From JALCLA01 sp965653565 (lineage in GTDB: Bacteria; Pseudomonadota; Gammaproteobacteria; Xanthomonadales; Xanthomonadaceae), in contig CBFHAI010000023.1 in the NCBI GenBank assembly GCA_965653565.1, positions 5,109 to 69,108 on the forward strand: DNA of 64,000 nt, given 5' to 3'. The notes beneath the pieces were generated by a model that was given only the letters and a program-made list of their open reading frames with translations, was not told the origin of the DNA and searched no databases. The position numbers and the translations under genes are program-made. Below, piece after piece: positions 17,544-26,843 of the stretch. Position 1 is the stretch's first letter, and each line of letters starts with the position of its first letter.

Positions 17544-20500
17544 CTACGCCGCGCCGAGGGTGGCGTTGCGGCGCCGTACCAGTGCTGCGATGAGGGCGCG
17601 CAACGCCGCCGGGCGCAGCGGTTTGCGCAGCACCGGATAGCCGGCGTCGCGCGCGCGGCGGGCGAGTTCGTCGCTGCCGTCGGCGGTGAGCAGCGCGCCG
17701 GGCGGCGCGGCTTCGCCGAGTTCGCGGCGCAGGATGTCGAGCACGGCCAGACCGTCGAGCGATTCGCCCAGGTGGTAGTCGACCAGCAGCACGTCCGGCC
17801 GCATTTCGCGCACCGCGAGCAGGGCGGTTTCCAGGCCCGGCGCGCGATCGACGACGACGCCCCAGCGGCTGAGCAGTGCGTGCATGCCATCGAGGATGTC
17901 GGCGTCGTTGTCGACGCAGAGCGCGCGCAGTCCGGCGACATCGCGCGCCACCGGCGAAGTGGCGACGCGTTCGTGGCGCGCATGCGCCGCGGCCGCCGCG
18001 ATGCGCACGCAGAACATGCTACCGCGGCCGAGCCGCGAGCGCAGCGTGAGCGGCGCGCCGAGCATGCGCGCGATGCGATCGCAGATCGACAGGCCGAGGC
18101 CGAGGCCTTTTTCGCCCCACGGCGAAGGGCGGTCGAGACGATGGAATTCTTCGAACACCACGACGCCGTGCTCGGGCGCGATGCCCGGGCCGGTATCCCA
18201 CACCTGCAGATCGTAAGCATGGCCGCGCTTGCGCACCGCCAGCAGCACGCCGCCGAACTGGGTGTAGCGCAGCGCGTTGGCGAGGAAGTTCTGCAGGATG
18301 CGGCGCAGCAAAGCGCGATCGCTATGCAGCCAGACGTCTTGGTCGCAGCGTACGCGCAGTTCGAGGCCGCGTGCATTGGCGAGCGGCGCGAACTGTTCCT
18401 GCAGCGAAGCGAACAATCTCGCGGCGGAAAAAGGTCCGGGTTCCGGCTTCAGTGCGCCCGAATCGAGACGCGAAATATCGAGCAGCCCGTCGAGTAATTC
18501 TTCGGCGCTGCGCAGGGCGCTGTCGATGCGTTCGGACAGTTGCCGCGCTTCGGGTTCTTCCGGCGGCTGCGCGTTGAGCGCGGAGCTGAAGAGACGTGCG
18601 GCATTGAGCGGTTGCAGCAGATCGTGGCTCGCTGCGGCGAGAAAACGGGTTTTGCTCAGGTTCGCGCTTTCCGCGTCCTGCTTGGCGAGGCGCTGCGCGT
18701 CGAGCGCTTCGGACAGTTCGCGCGTGCGCTGCTGCACGCGCAGTTCGAGCGATTCATTGGCATCGATCAGCGCATGCTCGGCGCGCTTGTAGGCGGTGAC
18801 GTCGGTGAAGGTGGTGACGAAGCCGCCGCCCGGCATCGGGCGGCCGCGCATTTCGATCACGCTGCCGTCCGGGCGCACGCGTTCGAACACGTGCGGCGAG
18901 CCCTGCCGCATGTAGCCCAGACGCTTCTCGATTTTTTCGTCGATGTCGCCGGGGCCCATTTCGCCGCGCTCGGCGTTCCAGCGGATCAGGTCGGCGACGC
19001 TGCGGCCGACGTAGACCATGCCGTCGGGGTAATCGAACATTTCCAGATAACGCCGATTCCATGCGACCAGTCGCATGTCGGCATCGACCACGCTGATGCC
19101 CTGCGAAATGTTTTCCAGCGTGGCGCCAAGCAGGGCGCGATTGAAGCGCAGTTCCTGCGAGGTTTCGTCGAGCAGCGACACCACTTCACCGAGATCGAGG
19201 CCGGTGCCGCGCAATGCCGTGGTCAGCACGCGGCGCGCCGAGGCGCCGCCGATCGCGCCGGCCAGCAGGCGTTCGGTGTATTGCAGCAGGCCGCGGTCGG
19301 CGGCGTCGTTGAGCGTGAGCGTTTTGCCGCTGGTTTCGGCGTAATCGGCGAAGCCGCGATGCGCGGCGCGTTCACCGACGATGCGTTCGACGATCGCGCG
19401 CAGATCGTCGACGCTGATGCGCCCGCGCCACTCGCTGTTGCCGCTCGCCGGCCGCTCCATCCACGGGTCGAGGAAAGGCAGCGCGCGCAGTCGTTCGTCG
19501 ACGCTCGGCCGGTAGCGCAGCGAGAAGAAAACGAAACCGGCGACGTTGGCCAGCAGCGACCAGAAGGTGCCGTGCGTCAGCGAATTCCAGCCCGACAGGC
19601 CGAACAATGCCTGCGGTTTGAGCCAGTCCAGATCGAACAGGCCGCGCGCCAGCCACTCGTCGGTGAGCCAGCCGGCCTGCGACAAGGTCGGCATCAACAA
19701 GGTGTAGACCCACACCGCGAAGCCAGCCAGCAGCCCCGCAATCGCGCCGCGCCGGCTCGCGCCGCGCCAGTACAGACCGCCGATGATGGCCGGCGCGAAT
19801 TGCGCGACGGCGGCGAACGACAGCAGTCCGATCGAGGCGAGATTCTGGTTGCTAGCGGTGGCGCGGTAGTAGCCGAACGCGGCCAGCGCGAGTGCCACGA
19901 TGGTGAAGCGACGGATGCCGAGCACGACGCGCGACAGATCCTGCCCGCGCTCGACGCGGAACGCGCGCACGCGTAGCAGCGTCGGCATCACCAGGTCGTT
20001 GCTGACCATCGTCGCCAGCGCGACCGAGGCGACGATCACCATGCCGGTGGCGGCCGAGAAGCCGCCGATGTAGACCAGCAGCGCGAGCGCGGTCTGATCG
20101 TGCAGCATCGGCAGGCGCAGTACGAAGGTATCCGGATGCACGTCGCTGCCGCCGAACGCACTGGCGCCGGCGATCGCGATCGGCACCACGAGGATGCTGA
20201 TCAGCGCGAGGTAGATCGGAAAGCCGATGCGCGCCGGCCGCAGGTCGCGCGCGTCCTCGCATTCCACCACGCCGACCTGGAACTGGCGCGGCAGGCAGAA
20301 CATCGCGAACAGCGCGAGCAGCGTCTGCGCGAAGAAGCCGGCCGGCGGGCCGTCGGCCATCGCCATGCGGCCCTCGGCGATGCCGCGCCAGTCGTCCGGC
20401 AGGTGATAGATCGCGAAGATGCCGACGGCGACGAAGGCGACCAGCTTCACCAGCGATTCGAGCGCGACCGCCAGCATCAGCCCGTGATGGTGTTCGGTGG

Positions 20501-21044
20501 CGTCTACCTGGCGGGTGCCGAACAGGATCGCGAACACGGCCAGGATCACGGCCAGCCACAGTGCTGTGTCCTGCAGCAGATCGCCACCGCCACCGCCCGC
20601 ACCGCTGAGCACGTGGATGCTCATCGCGCCGGCCTTGAACTGCAGTGCGATGTACGGCACCGCGGCGATCAGCGCGATCAACGTGACGAGCGCGGCCAGC
20701 CCCTGCGATTTGCCGTAGCGCGCGCCGAGAAAATCGGCGATCGAGGTGATGTTGTGTTCGCGCGCGATCTGGATCAGCCGCTGCAGGATGCCGGGGAAGA
20801 ACAGGAACAGCAGGATCGGGCCGAGATAGATCGGCAGATAGCTCCAGCCCGACGAGGCCGCGCTGCCGACGGCGCCGTAGAAGGTCCACGACGAGCAATA
20901 CACCGCCAGCGCCAGGCTGTAGACGATCGGCCTGAGCCAGGTGCGGTCGGGATACAGCGGGCGGCGGTCGCCGTAGTAGGCCACCGCGAACAGCAACCCG
21001 ACATAGAGCAGCGAGACACCGAGCAGGATCCAGCCGGCGACCAT
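17544..21044 (-). CDS. crbS: Hybrid sensor histidine kinase with Na+/solute symporter domain, CrbS-like
   Basis: The 1166-residue protein has an N-terminal SLC5-type symporter domain of 12-13 membrane segments (residues 1 to about 500). A PAS region follows with GISVVDADMRLVAWNRRYLE, then a HisKA domain with the phosphoacceptor His in AAASHDLLQPLN, a HATPase (NFLANALRYT, DTGPGIAP, GLGLSICDRIA) and a receiver domain with Asp in LLVDYHLGE. This order is that of CrbS, which with CrbR controls acetyl-CoA synthetase in Vibrio and Pseudomonas. A CrbR-like regulator sits beside acs at 48558-49229. GCGGAGGATGCC ahead of the ATG at 21044 is a good ribosome-binding site. CbrA is the closest alternative, but it lacks the C-terminal receiver domain. 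Confidence 0.87.
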   Translation of the reverse strand: MVAGWILLGVSLLYVGLLFAVAYYGDRRPLYPDRTWLRPIVYSLALAVYCSSWTFYGAVGSAASSGWSYLPIYLGPILLFLFFPGILQRLIQIAREHNITSIADFLGARYGKSQGLAALVTLIALIAAVPYIALQFKAGAMSIHVLSGAGGGGGDLLQDTALWLAVILAVFAILFGTRQVDATEHHHGLMLAVALESLVKLVAFVAVGIFAIYHLPDDWRGIAEGRMAMADGPPAGFFAQTLLALFAMFCLPRQFQVGVVECEDARDLRPARIGFPIYLALISILVVPIAIAGASAFGGSDVHPDTFVLRLPMLHDQTALALLVYIGGFSAATGMVIVASVALATMVSNDLVMPTLLRVRAFRVERGQDLSRVVLGIRRFTIVALALAAFGYYRATASNQNLASIGLLSFAAVAQFAPAIIGGLYWRGASRRGAIAGLLAGFAVWVYTLLMPTLSQAGWLTDEWLARGLFDLDWLKPQALFGLSGWNSLTHGTFWSLLANVAGFVFFSLRYRPSVDERLRALPFLDPWMERPASGNSEWRGRISVDDLRAIVERIVGERAAHRGFADYAETSGKTLTLNDAADRGLLQYTERLLAGAIGGASARRVLTTALRGTGLDLGEVVSLLDETSQELRFNRALLGATLENISQGISVVDADMRLVAWNRRYLEMFDYPDGMVYVGRSVADLIRWNAERGEMGPGDIDEKIEKRLGYMRQGSPHVFERVRPDGSVIEMRGRPMPGGGFVTTFTDVTAYKRAEHALIDANESLELRVQQRTRELSEALDAQRLAKQDAESANLSKTRFLAAASHDLLQPLNAARLFSSALNAQPPEEPEARQLSERIDSALRSAEELLDGLLDISRLDSGALKPEPGPFSAARLFASLQEQFAPLANARGLELRVRCDQDVWLHSDRALLRRILQNFLANALRYTQFGGVLLAVRKRGHAYDLQVWDTGPGIAPEHGVVVFEEFHRLDRPSPWGEKGLGLGLSICDRIARMLGAPLTLRSRLGRGSMFCVRIAAAAAHARHERVATSPVARDVAGLRALCVDNDADILDGMHALLSRWGVVVDRAPGLETALLAVREMRPDVLLVDYHLGESLDGLAVLDILRRELGEAAPPGALLTADGSDELARRARDAGYPVLRKPLRPAALRALIAALVRRRNATLGAA

Positions 21045-21123
21045 GGCATCCTCCGCGTGGTTGCGGCGAATCGTAGCAGCGGCCGCGCTTGCCGCCCCGC
21101 CGGGCTTCCGCGAGCATGGCCGG

Positions 21124-21780
21124 ATGAACATGCAGCCCGCTCCCGATTCAGCGCCGGCGTGGACGCCCGATGCCGTGCACGTCTGGTGGCGCGCCGCGCG
21201 CGCCGGCGAAGACGCGCCGCGCTCGCGCCGGCCGCGGCTCGATACCTTGTTGCGCGACGTGTTGCGGCGCTACACCGGCGGCTCGCCGGAGGCGCTGCGC
21301 TTCGCACGCGAATCGCGGGGCCGGCCGTACCTCGTGGGCGAGGGCCTGCCGGATTTCAATCTGAGCGACACCGTCGGCGGCACCGTGGTCGCGGTGGCCG
21401 CGCGCGGGCGGCTGGGCGTGGACCTGGAGCGTACCGATCGCACGCTGCCGCATCGCAAACTGGCGCGGCGCTATTTCGCGGCGCAGGAAATCGCGGCGCT
21501 CGACGCGCTCGATGACGAATCGGCGCGCGCGGCTTTTCTGCGCTTGTGGACGGCGAAGGAATCGTCGTGCAAGTCGACCGGCACCGGCATCTACGGCCAG
21601 CTCGATCGCTGGGTGTTCGATGCGTCGCGCAGCGAACCCACACTGCTCGAACTGCCGGCCGAAGCGGGCGATCGCGCGCGCTGGCATCACGCGCGCGTGT
21701 CGCCGGCGGCCGACCTCACCTGTGTGCTGGCATGCGACGGGTATGCGCCGCGTCCGATCGGTTTCGTGCTCGACGACTGA
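21124..21780 (+). CDS. 4'-phosphopantetheinyl transferase, Sfp type
   Basis: The 218-residue protein has both metal and CoA motifs of the Sfp family: LGVDLERTD (D100, E102) and LWTAKESSCKSTG (W142, K145, E146, K150), preceded by the substrate loop DFNLSDTVGG. It should transfer phosphopantetheine from CoA to carrier domains of fatty acid, polyketide or peptide synthases. No such synthase is in the window. Two nearby ATGs (21124, 21130) could start it. The gene is divergent from the CrbS-like kinase with 79 bases between and converges on the GGDEF gene. Confidence 0.88.
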   Translation: MNMQPAPDSAPAWTPDAVHVWWRAARAGEDAPRSRRPRLDTLLRDVLRRYTGGSPEALRFARESRGRPYLVGEGLPDFNLSDTVGGTVVAVAARGRLGVDLERTDRTLPHRKLARRYFAAQEIAALDALDDESARAAFLRLWTAKESSCKSTGTGIYGQLDRWVFDASRSEPTLLELPAEAGDRARWHHARVSPAADLTCVLACDGYAPRPIGFVLDD

Positions 21781-21823
21781 TTCTCGAAGACTGATTCTCG
21801 ACCACTAATCCTGCGCGCTGAAC

Positions 21824-24691
21824 TCAGTCGTCCGCCGCTTCGACGCGATTGCGGCCGCGACGTTTCGCGCGATAAAGCGCCGTATCGGCACGCCGCAGCA
21901 GGTCGGAGGGATCGCCCTCCGGATGCGGCAGTTGCACCGCCACGCCGAGGCTCACCGTAAGCGGACTGTCGCCGCGCGAGAAGCGCTGACGCAGGCGTTC
22001 GGCGCGGGCGACGGCTTCGTCCAGGTGCAGCCCGGGCAGCACCAGCGCGAACTCTTCGCCGCCGAAGCGCGCCAGCAATTCGCGCACCGGCCGCACGCCC
22101 TGCGCCAGTTGTTGCGCGACCCAGCGCAACTGCTTGTCGCCTTCGAGATGGCCGTGGCGATCGTTGAATTGTTTGAAGTGATCGACGTCGACCATGATCA
22201 GCGCCAGCGGCTGCTGCAGTTCGCCGCAGCGCTGCCATTCGCGCGCCAGCGCCTGTTCCAGCGCGCGGCGGTTCGGCACGCCGGTGAGGCTGTCTTCGGT
22301 GGCCAGCTCGGCCAGTTTGCGGTTGGCGGCTTCGAGTTCGGCGGTGCGTTCGGAGATGCGTTTTTCCAGCCGCCGTTTGGTGGCGACGAATTGCCGGTAG
22401 CGCAGGCGCACGATCAGCTGCGTCGCCGCCGCCACCGCCAGCATCACCAGCAAGGTGCCGGCGGCCCAGGCCAGCGGCGTCTGGTACCAGTACGGCTGCA
22501 CCTGCAGCGGATAACGCAGCGTTTTCGCGAGCCGGCCGCTGCGCGTGCGGGCCTGGACTTCGAGCTGGTATTCGCCGGGCGCCAGGCTGCGATAGAGCAA
22601 ATCGCGCTCGCCGCGCCATTCGCTCCAGGCGTCGGTGTGGCCGAGCATGCGGTAGCGGAATTCGATGTCAGGTTCCATCGTGGTGAGGCCGAAGCGGAAC
22701 GACAGCCCCGGCTCCGGCGGCAGCACGCGCGCTCCTCCCTGGGGCAGCAGCGGTTGCGCGATCGGCGTGGCATCGCGCAGGCGCAGTTCGAAGCGCTCCA
22801 GGCTGGTCACCAGCGGTACTTCGGGCGTCTCGGGAATCGACGGATCGAATTGCAGCAGGCCTTTCCAGACGTTCGCGCGCAGCATGCCGTCGTCGTGCAC
22901 CTGCACCTGGCTGAAGCCTCGCGCCAGGCGCGAGGCGAGCCGCACCGGTTTGAAGTCGCTGGCGCCGGGACGGCGATGCAGCAGTTGCCGCGAAGTCCAG
23001 GCGTAGGTGCCGAGCGGCGTCTGCGCGACCGCGGTTTCCATCGGGCGGTCGAAGACTTGCAGCGGCCCCAGATCGCTCGGCACAAAACGGGTGCCGTCGA
23101 ACACGTGGCCGGCCTGCTTGGAGACGGCGTAGAGGTGCTCGTCGAGCTGATAGAGGATGGTGCCGCGCAGCGGGTCTGGATCGAGGCCGGCGGCCGGCCC
23201 GAAGGAGGTGCGTTCGAGCAGCTCGCCGTTCGCCGTGTCGAAGCGCCAGCGTTCCGGCGCGCCGCGCAGATTGCTCAGCCACAGCTCGCCGGGGGCGGTT
23301 TCGTAGAGGCCGGCGGGATTGAGACCGTCGAGCGGCCAGCGCGTCGTCACCTGCCAGCGGCCGTCGGTCACCGTCATCCACAGCACTTCGCGCTCGGCCA
23401 GCGCGTAGGCGTGCTGGGCGTCGCCGGACGAACGTTCGATCAGGTACACCGCTTCGGCCGCGGCGACACGGCGCGGTTGGGTCTGGCCGGGATCGAGCGC
23501 GAGCACGCCTTCGCGTTCGGCCACCAGCAGGCCCTGCGGCGTGGCCTCCAGATCGAAGGCTTCCAGCGTGGTCCAGCCTTGCGGCTCGAAGCGCGGCTGG
23601 CCGCCGAGGTCGGCCTGCGCTCGCAGCACATCGACCGAGGTCGCCACCCAGAGCGTGTCGTCGTACCAAGCGCTGTCGGCGAGCGAGCCGACCAGGCCGT
23701 GGGCTTCGGTGTAGGCGGTCCACGGCGACGGCAGTTTCAGGCGCACCAGATCGCCTTCGGTGGCGGCCCACAGGCCGCCTTCGCGATCGGTGCCGAAGGC
23801 GCTGATGGTGTAGGCGCCGAGCGGCACGCGATCGAGCAATTGCAGCGTCGGCGAGAAGCGCGTCAGCACGCCGTCGAAGCTGCCGAACACCAGCGTGCCG
23901 TCGGGCAAGGCCAGCCCGGCATACGGCGGATTGTTGGCGAATTCACTGTCGGCCACCGAAGGCAGGCGGCGGATGCCTTGCGCATCGGCTTCGAAAAAGC
24001 CGTCTTCGCTGCCCAGCAGCAGGCCATCGCCGCGCGCTTCGACCAGTACCAGGGTGCGATCGGCAAACACGTCGGCACCCGGGATCGGCACCAGGCGGCC
24101 ATCTTCGAAGCGTGTGATGCCGACGCCTTTGACGCGCGCGTAGAGCGCTTCGCCGACGACATTGAAGCCGCGCACTTCCGGTTCCAGCGGCCAGTGGCGG
24201 GTGCTGCCGTCGCGGCCGAGGAAGAACAGCCGGCGGCTGGCGCGGAAGTAGAGGCCGCGCGACGTTTCCAGCACGCTCCACACGTCGCCGACGTTGGCAT
24301 CGGCGCCGGTCAGACCGAATCGCGGACGCAGGTCGTGATAGCGCATTTCGCCGGTATCGGCGGTTTCGATCGCGCCGAACTGATCGTAGCCGCCGACGTA
24401 GATGCGCCCGTCCCAACCGTTGTGCAGCGCGCGCGCCGGCGACAGGCCGGGCAGTTCGAAGTTTTCCCATTCGCCGCCGCGGTAGCGCAGCACGCCTTCG
24501 AAGTTGCCGACGTAGATCGCACCGCCATCGTCGGACGTGACCGACAGATGCGACGGCGCGGACGGGTAATCTTCCGAGGTGTAGCGTTGCATTAGCGGCT
24601 GGCCGCGCATCGTCGCGGCAGCGGCGGAAAAGGCCAGCGGCAGCAGCAACAGCAGGGCGAGCGCGCGGCTCGGGAAGATCACGGCGGACAT
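21824..24691 (-). CDS. Diguanylate cyclase with periplasmic beta-propeller sensor
   Basis: The 955-residue protein has a signal peptide, a periplasmic region of about 650 residues with propeller-like repeats (the two-component-regulator propeller type), a Y_Y_Y domain (DIEFRYRMLGHTDAWSEW to GEYQLEVQARTRSG), one membrane segment (LLVMLAVAAATQLIVRLRY), a short coiled coil and a C-terminal GGDEF domain. The active site is FGGEEF, an active form. The RxxD inhibitory site is not present at the usual spacing (the sequence there is RPVRELLARF). It probably makes cyclic di-GMP in response to a periplasmic ligand. The ATG at 24691 gives the signal peptide. Divergent from the sigma factor gene. Confidence 0.88.
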   Translation of the reverse strand: MSAVIFPSRALALLLLLPLAFSAAAATMRGQPLMQRYTSEDYPSAPSHLSVTSDDGGAIYVGNFEGVLRYRGGEWENFELPGLSPARALHNGWDGRIYVGGYDQFGAIETADTGEMRYHDLRPRFGLTGADANVGDVWSVLETSRGLYFRASRRLFFLGRDGSTRHWPLEPEVRGFNVVGEALYARVKGVGITRFEDGRLVPIPGADVFADRTLVLVEARGDGLLLGSEDGFFEADAQGIRRLPSVADSEFANNPPYAGLALPDGTLVFGSFDGVLTRFSPTLQLLDRVPLGAYTISAFGTDREGGLWAATEGDLVRLKLPSPWTAYTEAHGLVGSLADSAWYDDTLWVATSVDVLRAQADLGGQPRFEPQGWTTLEAFDLEATPQGLLVAEREGVLALDPGQTQPRRVAAAEAVYLIERSSGDAQHAYALAEREVLWMTVTDGRWQVTTRWPLDGLNPAGLYETAPGELWLSNLRGAPERWRFDTANGELLERTSFGPAAGLDPDPLRGTILYQLDEHLYAVSKQAGHVFDGTRFVPSDLGPLQVFDRPMETAVAQTPLGTYAWTSRQLLHRRPGASDFKPVRLASRLARGFSQVQVHDDGMLRANVWKGLLQFDPSIPETPEVPLVTSLERFELRLRDATPIAQPLLPQGGARVLPPEPGLSFRFGLTTMEPDIEFRYRMLGHTDAWSEWRGERDLLYRSLAPGEYQLEVQARTRSGRLAKTLRYPLQVQPYWYQTPLAWAAGTLLVMLAVAAATQLIVRLRYRQFVATKRRLEKRISERTAELEAANRKLAELATEDSLTGVPNRRALEQALAREWQRCGELQQPLALIMVDVDHFKQFNDRHGHLEGDKQLRWVAQQLAQGVRPVRELLARFGGEEFALVLPGLHLDEAVARAERLRQRFSRGDSPLTVSLGVAVQLPHPEGDPSDLLRRADTALYRAKRRGRNRVEAADD

Positions 24692-24831
24692 CGTTTCAGT
24701 CTGCCGCAAAGTCGCGCCCGCTGAGGGCGAGTTAAAGTGAGCGCCCTCACACTCCGGCATCGACGCAGGCGCCATTGCGACGATTGGCAGGACCGGTGCG
24801 TCTTGGTTGGCGAATGGCAGACGGAACCCTC

Positions 24832-25395
24832 ATGAACGCGACCGGCTTCGGCGCGGAGATCGACGACCTCACCCTGGCGCGTGCCCGCCGCGGCGATGGC
24901 GCCGCCTTCGAGCAGATCTACCGGCGCTACTCGCGCGCCGCCTTCTCGCTGGCGCTGCGCTTGTGCGGGCGTTCGGACATGGCGGAGGACGTGGTGCAGG
25001 AGGCATTCCTGAAGGCGATGGAAAAGCTTTCGAGCTATCGCGGCGAAGCGCCGTTCGGTGCCTGGCTCAAGCGCCTGGTGGCCAACAGCGCGATCGACCG
25101 CCTGCGCGCCGAAAAGCGTTGGGTGGATCCGGAGTTCGCGGCGGTGCCCGAACCGCAGCACGACGCCGGCAGCGAGGCCCAGGTGGAAGCCCTGGGTTTG
25201 CTGGCCCGGATGTCGGCACCGGCACGAGCGGCGCTGGTGCTGCATGAGTTGGAAGGGTACAGCCACACCGAGTTGGCCGCACTGTTCGGACGCAGCGAAA
25301 GTTATTCGAAGTCCCTGCTTTCACGCGGCATAGCGCGTTTGCGCGGGATGCTCGAATCGGATGAGGCAAAAATGGCGGTAGAGGAAACCCGATGA
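24832..25395 (+). CDS. ECF-type RNA polymerase sigma factor
   Basis: The 187-residue protein has sigma region 2 (FEQIYRRYSRAAFSLALRLC, then DMAEDVVQEAFLKAM) and region 4 (LVLHELEGYSHTELAALFGR with a helix-turn-helix), the two-domain pattern of extracytoplasmic-function sigma factors. The start is uncertain: an in-frame ATG at 24814 would add MADGTL. Its stop overlaps the ATG of the next gene (ATGA), a single-membrane-span protein that is probably the anti-sigma factor. The target regulon is not shown; the downstream PDZ protein gene is a candidate. Confidence 0.9.
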   Translation: MNATGFGAEIDDLTLARARRGDGAAFEQIYRRYSRAAFSLALRLCGRSDMAEDVVQEAFLKAMEKLSSYRGEAPFGAWLKRLVANSAIDRLRAEKRWVDPEFAAVPEPQHDAGSEAQVEALGLLARMSAPARAALVLHELEGYSHTELAALFGRSESYSKSLLSRGIARLRGMLESDEAKMAVEETR

Positions 25396-25814
25396 ATCGC
25401 GCAGGCGACTTTGACAGCAACGACTGGCGGGCCTACCTGCACCAGTTGCCGGAAACCGACGCGCCGGAAGGCCTGTGGGCGCGGATCGCCGCGGCGCAGG
25501 CCCAGGCCCAGGCCGCCAAGCCCCGTCGCGCGCGGCCACGCTGGCTGCCGGCGATCGGATTGGCGGCAGCGGCGGCGCTGGCGGCGGTGCTGGTGATTCC
25601 GCGTGAGGCGCCCGTGGATTCGGAGGCGATCGAAGATCCGACGACGCTGGCGGTGGCGGCCGATGCCGTCGATGTGCGCTCGCTCGACGACGCCATCGCG
25701 CTGGCCTATGCGCGTAATGCGGCGCAGGACGAACTCGATGCTCTGTGGCAGACGCGCGAACGCCTGATGGCGAGCGCGTCGGATGTGGCGCCGCCGCTGT
25801 TGGCGCGCCTGTAA
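25392..25814 (+). CDS. Probable anti-sigma factor (one membrane segment, no zinc motif)
   Basis: The 140-residue protein has a soluble N-terminus of about 45 residues, one membrane segment (WLPAIGLAAAAALAAVLVIP) and an extracytoplasmic tail of about 70 residues. This topology and the four-base overlap with the ECF sigma gene suggest that it holds the sigma factor at the inner membrane. It lacks the HxxxCxxC motif of zinc-dependent anti-sigma factors and I cannot place it in a named family. The assignment rests on position and topology only. Confidence 0.6.
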   Translation: MNRAGDFDSNDWRAYLHQLPETDAPEGLWARIAAAQAQAQAAKPRRARPRWLPAIGLAAAAALAAVLVIPREAPVDSEAIEDPTTLAVAADAVDVRSLDDAIALAYARNAAQDELDALWQTRERLMASASDVAPPLLARL

Positions 25815-25842
25815 TGTGGTGTTGCGATATCTGGAGATGCTC

Positions 25843-26793
25843 ATGAACCTGTCCTTCCCCCGTTCGTTGCTCGCCGGCGCGTTGCTCGCCGTGATGGCGG
25901 GGACGGTTGCCGCGCAGGACACGGCGCCGGCGGCCGTCGAGCAGCGCCTGCACGAGGAGATCCAGTCGCTGCTGCTGCGGCTGGTGGATAGCGGCGCGCT
26001 GCCGTCCGACCCGCAGGGCGCGTTGTCGCTCGCCTCGCCGGCCACCCGTCAACCCGATTTCGGCGCGATCGTCGATGTGCGTTTCCGCGCCAACGCCGAC
26101 ACCGGCCTGCCGGTGCTGGGCGTGACACCGGGCAGCAGTGCCGCGGCCCTGGGGGTAAAGCCGGGCGACCGCCTGCTCGCGATCAACGGCGCGCCGCTCG
26201 CCGGCCTGGGCGCCGACGGCGATGGCCGCTCGCTGGCCGCGCGCGCACTGCGCGACGGCCTGCTCGCCAACAACGAATCGATCGAGTTGAGCGTGGCGCG
26301 CGGCGACAGCGTGCAAGTGTTGCGCGGCAAGGTCGACGTCGTGCAATTGCCGGCCTATCGGCTCGAACTCGGCGCTGCGCTCGCGACCGCGAGCCTGGCG
26401 GCGTCCGCCGGCGGCGACGGGGTGTCGTCGTGCGGCCGGGTCAATGTGTTCGACGTCGCGCCGCGCACCGAGAATCTGCATGCCGCGGTGTTGATCGCGA
26501 TCGACGGCGAACTGCCTGGCCCGACCTCGTCGCATGTCTATCGGCTGGAACCGGGCAAGCACGTGCTGCGCGTGGCCGAGGCCATCGATTCGCATCAGTT
26601 CGGCGATCTGCAGCGCCTGACCCGCGATCGCCGCAACCGCGACGATCACTACAAGGAACTGACGATCGACGTGCAGCCCGGCATCACCTATCGGCTGGCG
26701 GCGCGCTTCATTCCGGAAAACCGCAATCGCATCCGCACCGGCGAATATTGGGAGCCGGTGATCTGGAAGGAAATCGCCGAAACCTGTCGCTGA
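25843..26793 (+). CDS. Secreted PDZ-domain protein
   Basis: The 316-residue protein has a signal peptide (MNLSFPRSLLAGALLAVMAGTVAAQ) and one PDZ domain (LPVLGVTPGSSAAALGVKPGDRLLAINGAPLAG, about residues 88-120). No protease domain is attached, so it may be a scaffold or substrate-binding protein of the periplasm. The C-terminal half is not recognised, except for a stretch resembling the PEGA-like LEPGKHVLRV. CTGGAG at 25831 is well spaced for the ATG at 25843. It is third in the sigma/anti-sigma group and may take part in signalling envelope stress, as DegS or RseP do in other systems; this is inference. Confidence 0.72.
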   Translation: MNLSFPRSLLAGALLAVMAGTVAAQDTAPAAVEQRLHEEIQSLLLRLVDSGALPSDPQGALSLASPATRQPDFGAIVDVRFRANADTGLPVLGVTPGSSAAALGVKPGDRLLAINGAPLAGLGADGDGRSLAARALRDGLLANNESIELSVARGDSVQVLRGKVDVVQLPAYRLELGAALATASLAASAGGDGVSSCGRVNVFDVAPRTENLHAAVLIAIDGELPGPTSSHVYRLEPGKHVLRVAEAIDSHQFGDLQRLTRDRRNRDDHYKELTIDVQPGITYRLAARFIPENRNRIRTGEYWEPVIWKEIAETCR

Positions 26794-26843
26794 GGTCCGC
26801 GCAGGCGGTTCGATCCGGCGCGACGCGCTGGTAGGCTGACGCC

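Noticed and set aside
21923..24595. Plus-strand open frame of 890 codons over the GGDEF gene
   Set aside because: Antisense shadow with low-complexity composition; the minus strand codes for a GGDEF protein.
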